Shown one piece after another: positions 52,556 through 60,912 of a DNA stretch of 64,000 nt. The stretch spans positions 186,001 through 250,000 of the forward strand of contig CAVZTX010000038.1 in NCBI GenBank assembly GCA_963778375.1. Reading direction: 5' to 3'. Made by a program: the position numbers and the translations under genes. The DNA is from CAVZTX01 sp963778375 (GTDB lineage: Bacteria; Chloroflexota; Ktedonobacteria; Ktedonobacterales; Ktedonobacteraceae). Each line of letters begins with the position of its first letter. Position 1 is the first letter of the stretch. Under the pieces are notes generated by a model. That model worked only from the letters and a program-made list of their open reading frames with translations. It was not told the DNA's origin and made no database searches.

Positions 52556-52816
52556 TTAAACTGGTTGGTGTCCTCTATTTGGTTCCTCCTTTGCTTCCTC
52601 TTTAGATAATCGTTTCGCCTCTAGAGGGGAGACAGAGATTAGCGTTAACTGGAGGTCGCGCACTTTAGTAAGTAGACCGTGTAGCGCGGCCTGATCGATC
52701 ACCTCGCCGGTAAGCACCGTTTCCCCGTTCGCCTCGTGATTCACCATCAGTCCGCCTAACCAGGCCGACCAGTGCTGATCGAGATGCTCTTTGAGACGAA
52801 TCCGGTAGATTGTCAT
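52556..52816 (-). CDS. Small conserved protein associated with the LuxR gene
   Basis: 86 residues from ATG 52816, preceded by AAGGAGGAG. MTIYRIRLKEHLDQHWSAWL, GLMVNHEANGETVLTG and DQAALHGLLTKVRDLQLTLI make a compact alpha/beta domain. Similar short proteins, usually left unnamed, are common beside regulators in this group (recollection, not checked). It lies 247 bp downstream of the MalT-like gene. Function unknown. Confidence 0.75.
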   Translation of the reverse strand: MTIYRIRLKEHLDQHWSAWLGGLMVNHEANGETVLTGEVIDQAALHGLLTKVRDLQLTLISVSPLEAKRLSKEEAKEEPNRGHQPV

Positions 52817-53063
52817 CGCTCCTCCTTGCGAGTGATGCTCATTGCTCGACGGAATGCTACAAGTGGGCTTTCTGAAAAGCGTAGCTGATAGTAAGGGAAC
52901 AAGACAGTATCCAAAAGGAGTATTTACAGGGTGATTTTTGCATAAGAAACAGGTGAGAGGAAGGTGATCTCCACGAGGAGCGATTTCTTCCTTTAAAGTC
53001 AAGGAAACGTCTTTTAGAGCAAAGGAAAACAAGCTAAGTAGAGGTCTCATTACTCACCTGCCT

Positions 53064-54788
53064 CTATAAAAGGTAGAGTATCCGCGCTTTCGCGATGACT
53101 TGAGCGCGGCTACGTACGTTGAGTTTTCCACGAATGTTCAAAACATGCTTCTTCACCGTATTCATGCTGAGAATGAAGTGATCGGCAATCTCGCGGTTGG
53201 AAGCCCCATTCAGTAATAGCTGCAAGACTTCTTGTTCGCGGCTGGTGAGCGGCCTCACGAGTTTATGGGGAACAGGAGCCGCCAGCGCCTGTGAGACTGC
53301 CCCGGGTGATAGACCCTGTTGTTCATACCAGTGGCTGGCGCGTAGACGCAAGTCTGGGATCAAGCCGGGATCTGTCTGCTGTAGCCACTGGCGTAGGGCC
53401 TCGGCAAACAGGCGATGGTAGCGATACCATTCTCCTTCGTCGTCGAGGGCCACTAAGAAGAGGTTAGTTCGTTCCAGGTAGTCGAGCAGGGCCTGGCTTC
53501 CATCCTGTTGCCGCACGGCATCACAGAGTGGGGCACACAGGCGATCCAGGATACAGGTCTGCAACAAGAAATCCTGGACGGCTTTGCTTTGGCGATTCAG
53601 AACCCCTTCCAGCAGATAGTCCACGACATAGTGATGGCTGCCGCTGAATGCCGTGATGAAGGTCTTCGGATCATCGCACCCTTGCAGGGAGAATGCGGCG
53701 AGCTGTAAACCGGTGATCCAGCCTTCTGTACGTGCCTGCAGGAGGGCACTCTCTTCTGCCGAAAGTGAAAGTCCCATCACCTCTATGAGGAAGGCGGCCG
53801 TTTCCTCCTGAGTGAAGCGAAGATCGCTCGCGCGTAATTCCAGCAAGTCGTCTCGTCCCCGAAGTTGCGCAAGTGGGAGTGGGGGATCTTCACGGGTCGT
53901 AAGGACAAGATGCATCTGGGGAGGCAGATGTTCCAGGAGAAAGGAGAGCGCCTGATGAATGGACTCGTCTGTAATGACCTGGTAATTGTCCAAGACGAGA
54001 ACGACGTGTTCCTGAGCGGTAGCTCTATATATCAGCAGGTCGTTGATCAGCAGCGTCAGCATAGCCTTCATCAACGAAGGTTGAAGTGGAGCATGCAGCC
54101 TTTGTCTGATCGTAGCCAGGTGAGGATCATAGGTCTGTAAGGCAGCAAGCAGGTAAGAGAGAAAGCGCACGGGTTCATTGTCCTCAGGTTCGAGTGAGAG
54201 CCAGGCGACAGGGATGGCACACGAGGCTAACCAGTCGGAAAGCAGTGTGGACTTACCGAAGCCAATTGGTGCCGAAATAAGAGTCAAAGCTCGTTCCTTG
54301 CTCTGCTGGAGCCATTGGATCAAGCGGGGGCGATGCACCAGGCGTGGGCGCGGGCGCGGGACATGAAGTTTAGTAGTAAGCAGCAAATCAGTCGATAAAT
54401 GGGCCATTGACGGTCCGGTCTTCTGACTAGTAAGTTCGTTGCCTTTCTGTAGCTGGGTGGCTGGCATGTCGAGCCATAGTTCTTGCGCAGCCTGCTCCAA
54501 ACGAGTCAGGGTTAGGTCGATGCCTCTGCCTAAATAGCGCTTGGTCAGTTTTCCTTCGACTCGTGCATAGGCATACCAATATCCCTCGCCACGCTGCTTG
54601 AGATCTTTGTGTGCGGTATAGGAGCCGTTCCTACCATGAAAGGCGAACGAGCGGGTCTGACTTACCCATACCGACCAGGCAGGGCTTTCAGGGATAATAT
54701 CTATCACTTTGCTGTCCTGGCTCTCATGCAACACGTATGCCTGATGCAAAGGCGACCAGACAAGGGCATAGCCTGCAATTTTCGGCAT
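53064..54788 (-). CDS. MalT-like ATPase-LuxR regulator lacking the TPR sensor
   Basis: 574 residues. The N-terminal 105-residue domain (SFAFHGRNGSYTAHKD, YWYAYARVEGKLTKRYLG) seems lineage-specific. The ATPase has Walker A APIGFGKST and Walker B HVVLVLDNY. After RASHWYEQQGLSPGAVSQAL, the family's long TPR superhelix is missing. The protein passes directly to LTSREQEVLQLLLNGASNRE and the LuxR HTH (NTVKKHVLNIRGKLNV). Full-length relatives are about 900 residues. The reading frame is intact. It may bind DNA without a ligand, or be a decayed regulator. The gene diverges from the LacI gene across a shared operator region. Confidence 0.9.
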   Translation of the reverse strand: MPKIAGYALVWSPLHQAYVLHESQDSKVIDIIPESPAWSVWVSQTRSFAFHGRNGSYTAHKDLKQRGEGYWYAYARVEGKLTKRYLGRGIDLTLTRLEQAAQELWLDMPATQLQKGNELTSQKTGPSMAHLSTDLLLTTKLHVPRPRPRLVHRPRLIQWLQQSKERALTLISAPIGFGKSTLLSDWLASCAIPVAWLSLEPEDNEPVRFLSYLLAALQTYDPHLATIRQRLHAPLQPSLMKAMLTLLINDLLIYRATAQEHVVLVLDNYQVITDESIHQALSFLLEHLPPQMHLVLTTREDPPLPLAQLRGRDDLLELRASDLRFTQEETAAFLIEVMGLSLSAEESALLQARTEGWITGLQLAAFSLQGCDDPKTFITAFSGSHHYVVDYLLEGVLNRQSKAVQDFLLQTCILDRLCAPLCDAVRQQDGSQALLDYLERTNLFLVALDDEGEWYRYHRLFAEALRQWLQQTDPGLIPDLRLRASHWYEQQGLSPGAVSQALAAPVPHKLVRPLTSREQEVLQLLLNGASNREIADHFILSMNTVKKHVLNIRGKLNVRSRAQVIAKARILYLL

Positions 54789-54896
54789 CCGATCCTCCTC
54801 AGGACAGTTGTTGTATCTTGTTACCCAACGGGGTGTTACCTACCGTGGAGAACTCAACATCTCCTACTTGTTGGATGACACTGCTGTAAGAAGCTG

Positions 54897-54910
54897 TGGA
54901 AACGTTTCCA
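54897..54910. promoter_or_regulatory. LacI-family operator TGGAAACGTTTCCA
   Basis: A perfect 14-bp palindrome centred on CG with the AACGTT core of LacI/GalR-type sites. It lies about 110 bp from the MalT-like start and 210 bp from the LacI gene. Confidence 0.75.
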
Positions 54911-54949
54911 TAACTTATTACTAACTATACCATAAGATTTCTAACTTTT

Positions 54950-54972
54950 AAAGTGGTTTAGCCACTTTTTCT
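54950..54972. repeat. Inverted repeat AAAGTGG/CCACTTT with T-run
   Basis: 7-bp arms around TTTAG, followed by TT. Either a short terminator or an operator within the shared promoter region. Confidence 0.5.
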
Positions 54973-55069
54973 ATAGAGTAAGAACAATACGGTGAAGAAT
55001 TCCAGAAGTTCCTCCCTTTACAGAAGCATTTGTCTATGCTATCCTAAAATCAGAGAAGCATTATTGGGG

Positions 55070-55085
55070 ATAAAAACGTTTCCAT
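55070..55085. promoter_or_regulatory. Second LacI-type operator half, AAAAACGTTTCCAT
   Basis: The right half is identical to the palindrome at 54897-54910. It lies 35 bp before the LacI start, where it could mediate autorepression and, with the other site about 170 bp away, looping. Confidence 0.65.
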
Positions 55086-55119
55086 AGAGACAGCTATTTA
55101 ATAAGAAAGATAGTTACTT

Positions 55120-56166
55120 ATGACAACCACTATTCACGATGTTGCGCTAGAAGCAAGAGTGGGGATTGGAACCGTTTCACGGGTTGTCAACAACAGGCCA
55201 CGCGTCAAGCCCGAGACTCGCGAGCGGGTGCTGGCTGCTATTGATAGATTACATTATAAGCCTGATCCCATTGCACGCAGCATGATTTCAAAGCGTACGA
55301 ACTCCATTGGTGTAATCGTTCCTTTTTTCACCCGACCGTTCTTCATGGAGGTGTTGCATGGTGTCGAAACTGTGAGTGCCCGGTTGGGGCGTGAACTGGT
55401 ACTTTATAATGTTGAGACGGATGCCCAGCGTGACCGCTATTTTTCTGAGCTTTCTATGAGAGGTAAAGTGGATGGGGTGCTCCTTGTGTCACTCACACCA
55501 GACGATGCCATATCGTGTAGATTAAAGGATTCGGGACTGCCTGTTGTGTTAATCGATGCCTATAGCCCAATGTTTACCTCGTTGGTGGTGAATAATGTTG
55601 AAGGTGCTTACCAGGCTGTGAAGTGTCTGATTGAAAGGGGGCACCGGCGCATTGGCTTCATCAATGGGGAAATTGAAGGGAATTTCAAATTTAACCAGGC
55701 CAACGATCGACTGATTGGCGTGCACCGGGCTTTCGGGGAGGGTGGTCTGCTTTTTGAGCCGGAGCTTATGCTCACATCTGAGTGGAGTAGAGTGGGAGGA
55801 AAGCAGGCCGCGCTGCGATTGCTCACTCAACAGGAGTTGCCGACGGCTATTTTCGCTGCCTCGGATATGCAGGCCATCGGTGTGCTGGAAGCGGCAAAAG
55901 AGCTGGGGATTGCTATACCTGAGCAGCTTTCGGTTATGGGATTTGATGGTATCGAGGTTTCGGAACTACTTGAACTCAGCACGGTACGGCAGCCGATGCA
56001 GGAGATGGGCGAGGTAGGAGCTGCCAGATTGGTGGAGCTTATCGACAATTCCGCACAAACCTCCGAGCTTATACGTTTCGACACGAGATTGATAGAACGT
56101 CATACAACTGGTCTAGCTCCATCACGTATTGAGTTCATTGACAAGACCGTCAAGGAGTTGATTTGA
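55120..56166 (+). CDS. LacI family transcriptional regulator
   Basis: 348 residues. The N-terminal LacI HTH (TIHDVALEARVGIGTVSRVVNN, residues 3-24) and hinge helix (PDPIARSMISKRT) precede a periplasmic-binding-protein-like sensor (GVIVPFFTRPFFMEVLHG; FINGEIEG; ASDMQAIGVLEAAKELG; VMGFDG). The stop overlaps the GH4 translation region, so LacI, GH4 and GH13 are one operon. The AACGTT operators upstream suggest it controls itself and perhaps the import operon. The ligand is unknown; the GH4 and GH13 genes suggest an alpha-glucoside or alpha-galactoside. Confidence 0.94.
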   Translation: MTTTIHDVALEARVGIGTVSRVVNNRPRVKPETRERVLAAIDRLHYKPDPIARSMISKRTNSIGVIVPFFTRPFFMEVLHGVETVSARLGRELVLYNVETDAQRDRYFSELSMRGKVDGVLLVSLTPDDAISCRLKDSGLPVVLIDAYSPMFTSLVVNNVEGAYQAVKCLIERGHRRIGFINGEIEGNFKFNQANDRLIGVHRAFGEGGLLFEPELMLTSEWSRVGGKQAALRLLTQQELPTAIFAASDMQAIGVLEAAKELGIAIPEQLSVMGFDGIEVSELLELSTVRQPMQEMGEVGAARLVELIDNSAQTSELIRFDTRLIERHTTGLAPSRIEFIDKTVKELI

Positions 56167-56168
56167 TC

Positions 56169-57473
56169 ATGCCATATATTACCATCCTAGGTGCCGGAAG
56201 TACCGTGTTTGCTCGCCAACTGATGACCGATATCTTGCAAATTGACGGGCTAGATGAAGGATGTTTCGCGCTCGTGGATATTGATGAAGGTCGTCTGGAG
56301 CTAGCGCATCAGATTGCCGAGCGGCTGATTACCCATAGCGGAAAGCGCTGGAGCGTGCGTGCGTCTACCGAGCGTTGTGATCTGCTGGCGGGGAGCGATT
56401 TTATCATCAATACCATCGAGGTTGCCGGTCTGGCCAATGTGCGCCATGACTTCGATATTCCAATGAAGTATGGCATTAATCAGTGTATTGGCGATACTAT
56501 CGGTCCAGGTGGCATCTTCAAGGCACTTCGTACCGGTCCTGTGTGGCTCGACATCCTTCACGATGCTGAGAAGCTCTGTCCGCAGGCGTGGGTACTCAAC
56601 TATACCAACCCCATGTCGATACTTACCCTGGCCGCGCTTCTCGGTAGCAAGATGCGTACTGTGGGGTTGTGCCATAGCGTGCAGGGGTCCTCAAAGCAGT
56701 TGGCAGGTTATCTCAATGTCCCGTATGAGGAGCTGGAATGGCGATGTGCAGGTATTAATCATAATGCCTGGTTTACGGAGTTGCGCTACCAGGGTCAGGA
56801 TATGTACCCGCGTTTGCACGAACTGGGGCAGGTATCCGATATATATGAGCGCGATCCTGTGCGCTTCGAGATTATGCGCTATTTTGGAGCGTTTGTCACG
56901 GAGAGCAGTGGTCACTTTTCTGAGTATGTTCCTTACTTCCGTAAACGGCCTGATTTGATCGAGCGTTATTGCCGGTCGGGCTATCTTGGTGGGACCGGAT
57001 TTTACGCGAATAACTGGCCGACATGGCGGCAAGAGAATGATACCTCGATCCGAGAAATGCTGGCTGGCACCCGCGAACTTCCCTTTACCCGCAGCCACGA
57101 GTACGGTTCTTTTATCGTGGAAGCTGTAACGATGCGGCGTCCAGCAGTGATCTACGGCAATGTGCGCAATACCGGACTGATCGACAACCTGCCTGATGGC
57201 TGTGTGGAGGTTGCCTGTTTGGTCGATCAGAATGGTGTGCAGCCATGCCACTTCGGAACGTTGCCGGAGCAACTGGCTGCGCTCAATCGGAGTCATATGG
57301 CGGTTCACTCGCTTATGTGCGAGGCATTGCTGACAAAAAATAAGGAGGCAGCACGCTATGCACTGTTGCTCAACCCATTGAGCGCAGCTGTTTGCTCTCC
57401 TGCTGAGATCAGTGCACTGTTCGATGAGATGTGGGAGGCAGAGCGACAATATCTCTCGCCCTTTGAAGGTTAG
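56169..57473 (+). CDS. GH4 alpha-glycosidase, alpha-galactosidase-like
   Basis: 434 residues from ATG 56169, with AAGGAG in the last codons of the LacI gene. GH4 enzymes use NAD+ and Mn2+ and cleave by oxidation-elimination. ITILGAGSTVFARQLMTDIL is the NAD fold, DTIGPGGIFKALRTGPV is the alpha-galactosidase/MelA signature, and GLCHSV and AGINHNAWF carry the metal Cys and His. The closest match is MelA-type. Alpha-glucosidase (AglA type) is possible. Translation is coupled to LacI, and GH13 follows after 8 bp. Confidence 0.9.
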   Translation: MPYITILGAGSTVFARQLMTDILQIDGLDEGCFALVDIDEGRLELAHQIAERLITHSGKRWSVRASTERCDLLAGSDFIINTIEVAGLANVRHDFDIPMKYGINQCIGDTIGPGGIFKALRTGPVWLDILHDAEKLCPQAWVLNYTNPMSILTLAALLGSKMRTVGLCHSVQGSSKQLAGYLNVPYEELEWRCAGINHNAWFTELRYQGQDMYPRLHELGQVSDIYERDPVRFEIMRYFGAFVTESSGHFSEYVPYFRKRPDLIERYCRSGYLGGTGFYANNWPTWRQENDTSIREMLAGTRELPFTRSHEYGSFIVEAVTMRRPAVIYGNVRNTGLIDNLPDGCVEVACLVDQNGVQPCHFGTLPEQLAALNRSHMAVHSLMCEALLTKNKEAARYALLLNPLSAAVCSPAEISALFDEMWEAERQYLSPFEG

Positions 57474-57481
57474 GAATAACT

Positions 57482-59119
57482 TTGACAGAGCATCAAACGG
57501 TCTGGTGGCAGCATGGGGTTATCTACCAGATTTATCCGCGCAGTTTTAAAGATAGCAATGGCGATGGCATCGGCGACCTGCAAGGTATTATTTCGGAGCT
57601 TGCGTATCTGAGTTGGCTGGGCGTTGAGGCGGTATGGATATCACCCTTCTATCCCTCGCCGATGGTTGATTTCGGCTATGATGTAAGTAACTATATCGAT
57701 GTTGATCCGATCTTCGGCGATATGGCAACATTTGACGAACTGGTTCAGCAGGCTCATCGATATGGTATTAAGGTCATTATTGACTTTGTGATCAACCATA
57801 CCTCCGATCAGCATCCCTGGTTCCTGGAAGCTCGCTCCTCAAGGAATGCATCTAAACGGCAATGGTATATCTGGGCCAATCCTCAGCTAGACGGGGCACC
57901 GCCTAATAACTGGCTTAGCCTCTTTGGAGGATCAGCCTGGGAGTGGGATGCAGCGACAGGACAGTATTACCTGCACTCGTTTGACAGGCGGCAACCTGAT
58001 CTCAACTGGCGCAATCCAGAGGTGCAAACTGCCATGTTCGATGTCCTGCGCTTCTGGTTGAAACATGGAGTGGATGGTTTCCGGATCGATGCTGCGCACA
58101 TGATTATGAAGGATCCTCAACTGCGAAGTAACCCACCAAATCTGACAAGGGCAAGAGTCATGCACAAACCAATGGGCGACTACGACAAGCAATTACATGT
58201 GTATGATAAGGGACACCCTGACGCTCATGACATCTATCGTGCGTTGCGCCGTTTAGTTGATAGTTATAGCAGCGAGCAATCACGTGTAGTGATAGGTGAA
58301 CTGCATATCCCTGACCGGAAGGTATGGACAAGCTATTACGGTGCAAATCTGGATGAGATGCACATCCCCTTCAACTTTGATTTAGTCAGCGCAGCATGGA
58401 ATGCAAAGACGATTCGCCAGTCGGTGGATGCGCTTGAGGCGAATCTTCCACCTGGGGCGTGGCCCAACTACGTGCTTGGCAATCATGATGAGCCGCGTAT
58501 TGCGAGTCGCGTTGGTCCGGCTCAGGCGCGTCTCGCTATGTTGTTGCTGCTGACGCTACGAGGCACGCCAACGCTGTACTACGGTGATGAGATTGGAATG
58601 CACGATGGGGATATTCCACCAGAACGAGTTTACGATCCGTTAAAGAAGAACATGCCAGGGCTGGCGTTGGGGCGGGACCCGGAACGTACGCCGATGCAGT
58701 GGGATAGCAGCCCGAACGCCGGTTTCTGTCCACTTGGCAGCGAACCCTGGTTGCCTATTCCTACTGATTATGAGCAGATCAATGTAGCTAGAGAACGGGA
58801 GGATACTCACTCTTTGCTGGCCCTTACACGTCGACTGATTGCGTTGCGTCGCTCAATGCCGTCACTGATGGTTGGTAGCTACCTTCCTATTGATGGGGTA
58901 CCTGAGGATTGTTTCGTCTACCTGCGACAGTGGAGTAATCAGCGCTACCTGATTACGCTGAATTTTTCGGGTAATGAGCAGATTGTGAGGTTGCCGGAAA
59001 TGGGCAAGGGACGTATCGTCCTTTCGACTCGTCTGGACTGTGAGGAATTAGCTATTGACCTGGCACGCCTTCGATTGCGTGGTGATGAGGGATATGTTAT
59101 TGATGTGGGGAATTTTTAA
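57482..59119 (+). CDS. GH13 alpha-glucosidase
   Basis: 545 residues from a TTG start after GGAAT. The GH13 motifs are all present: DFVINHTS, GFRIDAAH (Asp nucleophile), VVIGELHI (Glu acid/base) and VLGNHDEPR (Asp). WQHGVIYQIYPRSFKDSNGD is the oligo-1,6-glucosidase/alpha-glucosidase start. Specificity (alpha-1,4, alpha-1,6, or sucrose isomers) cannot be told. No signal peptide. It is the last gene of the LacI-GH4-GH13 operon. Confidence 0.94.
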   Translation: MTEHQTVWWQHGVIYQIYPRSFKDSNGDGIGDLQGIISELAYLSWLGVEAVWISPFYPSPMVDFGYDVSNYIDVDPIFGDMATFDELVQQAHRYGIKVIIDFVINHTSDQHPWFLEARSSRNASKRQWYIWANPQLDGAPPNNWLSLFGGSAWEWDAATGQYYLHSFDRRQPDLNWRNPEVQTAMFDVLRFWLKHGVDGFRIDAAHMIMKDPQLRSNPPNLTRARVMHKPMGDYDKQLHVYDKGHPDAHDIYRALRRLVDSYSSEQSRVVIGELHIPDRKVWTSYYGANLDEMHIPFNFDLVSAAWNAKTIRQSVDALEANLPPGAWPNYVLGNHDEPRIASRVGPAQARLAMLLLLTLRGTPTLYYGDEIGMHDGDIPPERVYDPLKKNMPGLALGRDPERTPMQWDSSPNAGFCPLGSEPWLPIPTDYEQINVAREREDTHSLLALTRRLIALRRSMPSLMVGSYLPIDGVPEDCFVYLRQWSNQRYLITLNFSGNEQIVRLPEMGKGRIVLSTRLDCEELAIDLARLRLRGDEGYVIDVGNF

Positions 59120-59336
59120 TGCAGGTAGGGCTGTCGGGAGATGAGTAAGTTTGGGAGGTACCCCAACTGAATGTATTCATTTTGCACTGCTCGCTCGTGT
59201 AATAAGCGGCACAATTGTTATTACGAAAGTGCTAGAGGCGCTGTTGATACAGCGTTTCTCAACCAGCACATCTTTTGGAGAAAGCCAGATGTGCGTGGGT
59301 TAAGTTTCGGCTTCTCTGAAAAAGAAAGGATTCGGT

Positions 59337-59642
59337 ATGTCACTCGCAACACTTGTGTTAGCCGCTGCATTGGCACCTGGGGGAATTATTGCCTGGATAA
59401 TCATTGGTCTTATTGCTGGTTGGTTGGCAGGTGTCATCATGCCTGGCAAGGGATTTGGTTTACTTGGCGATCTTATCATTGGGCTTATAGGTGCTTTTAT
59501 TGGTGGATTGCTGATGAATCTGCTAGTCCCCGATGCGAACTTTGGCTTCTGGGGTAGTCTCATCGTGGCGTTAATCGGTGCCTGTATTCTGGTCGCCATT
59601 TTGCATGCGATTGCAGGGCGAGGCACAACTTCCCGACTGTAA
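59337..59642 (+). CDS. GlsB/YeaQ/YmgE family membrane protein
   Basis: 101 residues from ATG 59337 with AAAGGA upstream. There are three membrane segments, and the family's Gly-rich pattern GWLAGVIMPGKGFGLLGDLIIG and IGGLL. These small proteins are often called transglycosylase-associated and are stress-induced in enteric bacteria; the true function is unknown. It ends with a hairpin. Confidence 0.88.
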   Translation: MSLATLVLAAALAPGGIIAWIIIGLIAGWLAGVIMPGKGFGLLGDLIIGLIGAFIGGLLMNLLVPDANFGFWGSLIVALIGACILVAILHAIAGRGTTSRL

Positions 59643-59681
59643 TTCTTCATTCTGCTTAAGTTGGCAGATTATAGGCAAGCT

Positions 59682-59740
59682 AAAGGTGGCAGGCAGCAGA
59701 GGCTCTGTGGCAACACGTGTCTTTGCTGCCTGCCACCTTT
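59682..59740 (+). terminator. 17-bp stem hairpin after the small membrane-protein gene
   Basis: AAAGGTGGCAGGCAGCA (59682-59698) pairs with TGCTGCCTGCCACCTTT (59724-59740) around 25 bases. It lies between convergent genes. A T-rich TAGCTTTTCTAG follows at a short distance. Confidence 0.65.
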
Positions 59741-59784
59741 ATGAGGCTAGCTTTTCTAGAAATTCATCTGGTCGAGATTGGCCC

Positions 59785-60861
59785 CTACGGAGTAGCATCC
59801 ACTTGTCCCCTTTCTTCCTCTATCTTCTTTCTCTTTCGCTCGTCACGCTTGCGTTTTATTTCTAGCAGGCGCATGTAGACTGCATAGATGAGGGGTTGGT
59901 AGACGAGGTCGTGGGTTTCGAGGGAGCGCATGGGGTAGCCGCCGAAGCCGCGTTTGAAGACGTAGACGCCCCAGAGTTCTTGTCCTTCTTCCAGGATTTC
60001 GGGGATGCCTCGGAAGTTGTAGTATTCGCAGCCGTGGGATTTGGCCCATTGCATGCCGTTCCATTGCAGGAGGTGGTTGGGCATGAGGTTGCGGTATTCG
60101 TTGGAGGATGCGCCGTACATGTACCAACTCCACTTGCCGAGGCGCAGGACGATGATGCCGGCAATAGCTTTACCTTCGTATTCGGCGAGGAAGAGGGCGG
60201 CGCGGTCTCCCTGGCTGTAGAGGTGCATTACGTCCTCGTAGTGCGATTTGTTGTGGATGAAGAACTGGTCGCGTTCGCTTGTTGTCTGGTAGATGTTGTA
60301 GAAGGTGTCAAGATCGGCCTGTCCCTGGCCGCGCCTGACGGTTACGCCTTTACGACCTGCTAAGCGGATGTTGTAGCGCCATTTTTCTTTCATGCCTGAG
60401 AGGATTTCTTTTTCGTCGGGGTGGATATCCAGTACCCACTCGTTGCGGATGTGAGTTGCATAGGGGTTGGGACGAAAGCCGCGCTTTTGCAATGCTATTA
60501 GCCAACGTTTATCGCCATCCAGGACGCTTGGCTCGACTTTGAGCATGAATGCTCCGCGTTTGTGTGCCTCGGCCTTGACGAAGTTTAGCAGGACGGTCAT
60601 GGCCGAGGAATTGGGGTCATCGATAACCGGGCCGCGGGCGGCGTAAAAATATGTTCTGTGCAGGACGGGCGCACGAGAGATGAGTACGAGCATAGCGGCG
60701 CAAAGGTTGCCGTGATTATCAACGACACCAACGCGCATTGCCTCTGCTCCAAGGTGAGGGGCTAACTCGCCCCATTCATATGATTGAGTGATATTGCAAC
60801 ATGCCGAAGCTGCAACGAAGTCATTCCATTGCTGGCAATCGGTGATGATTTGGGCTTCCAT
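59785..60861 (-). CDS. FemX/FemAB-like aminoacyltransferase, copy 1
   Basis: 358 residues of the FemABX peptidoglycan-bridge family, two GNAT-like domains that transfer an amino acid from aminoacyl-tRNA to a lipid II stem peptide. Seen are ITQSYEWGELAPHLG, FYAARGPVID, KWRYNIRLAGRKGVTVR, ASSNEYRNLMPNHLLQW and the C-terminal FKRGFGG. A Lys/Arg-rich C-terminal tail follows. GAGGAA precedes the ATG. The final codon and stop, CCG TAG, belong to a CCCCTACGG repeat end. It is tandem with a second copy 51 bp upstream. Confidence 0.9.
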   Translation of the reverse strand: MEAQIITDCQQWNDFVAASACCNITQSYEWGELAPHLGAEAMRVGVVDNHGNLCAAMLVLISRAPVLHRTYFYAARGPVIDDPNSSAMTVLLNFVKAEAHKRGAFMLKVEPSVLDGDKRWLIALQKRGFRPNPYATHIRNEWVLDIHPDEKEILSGMKEKWRYNIRLAGRKGVTVRRGQGQADLDTFYNIYQTTSERDQFFIHNKSHYEDVMHLYSQGDRAALFLAEYEGKAIAGIIVLRLGKWSWYMYGASSNEYRNLMPNHLLQWNGMQWAKSHGCEYYNFRGIPEILEEGQELWGVYVFKRGFGGYPMRSLETHDLVYQPLIYAVYMRLLEIKRKRDERKRKKIEEERGQVDATP

Positions 60862-60912
60862 AGGATGTTCCTCGCTACTAATCTTATGACCGCAAGGTCA
60901 AGCTATTCGGCT

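Larger units (their letters stand above)
54789..55119. other. Divergent regulatory region, 331 bp
   Basis: Between the MalT-like and LacI genes. It contains two LacI-type operators, a hairpin (54950-54972) and AT-rich promoter-like sequence. No gene. Confidence 0.6.
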
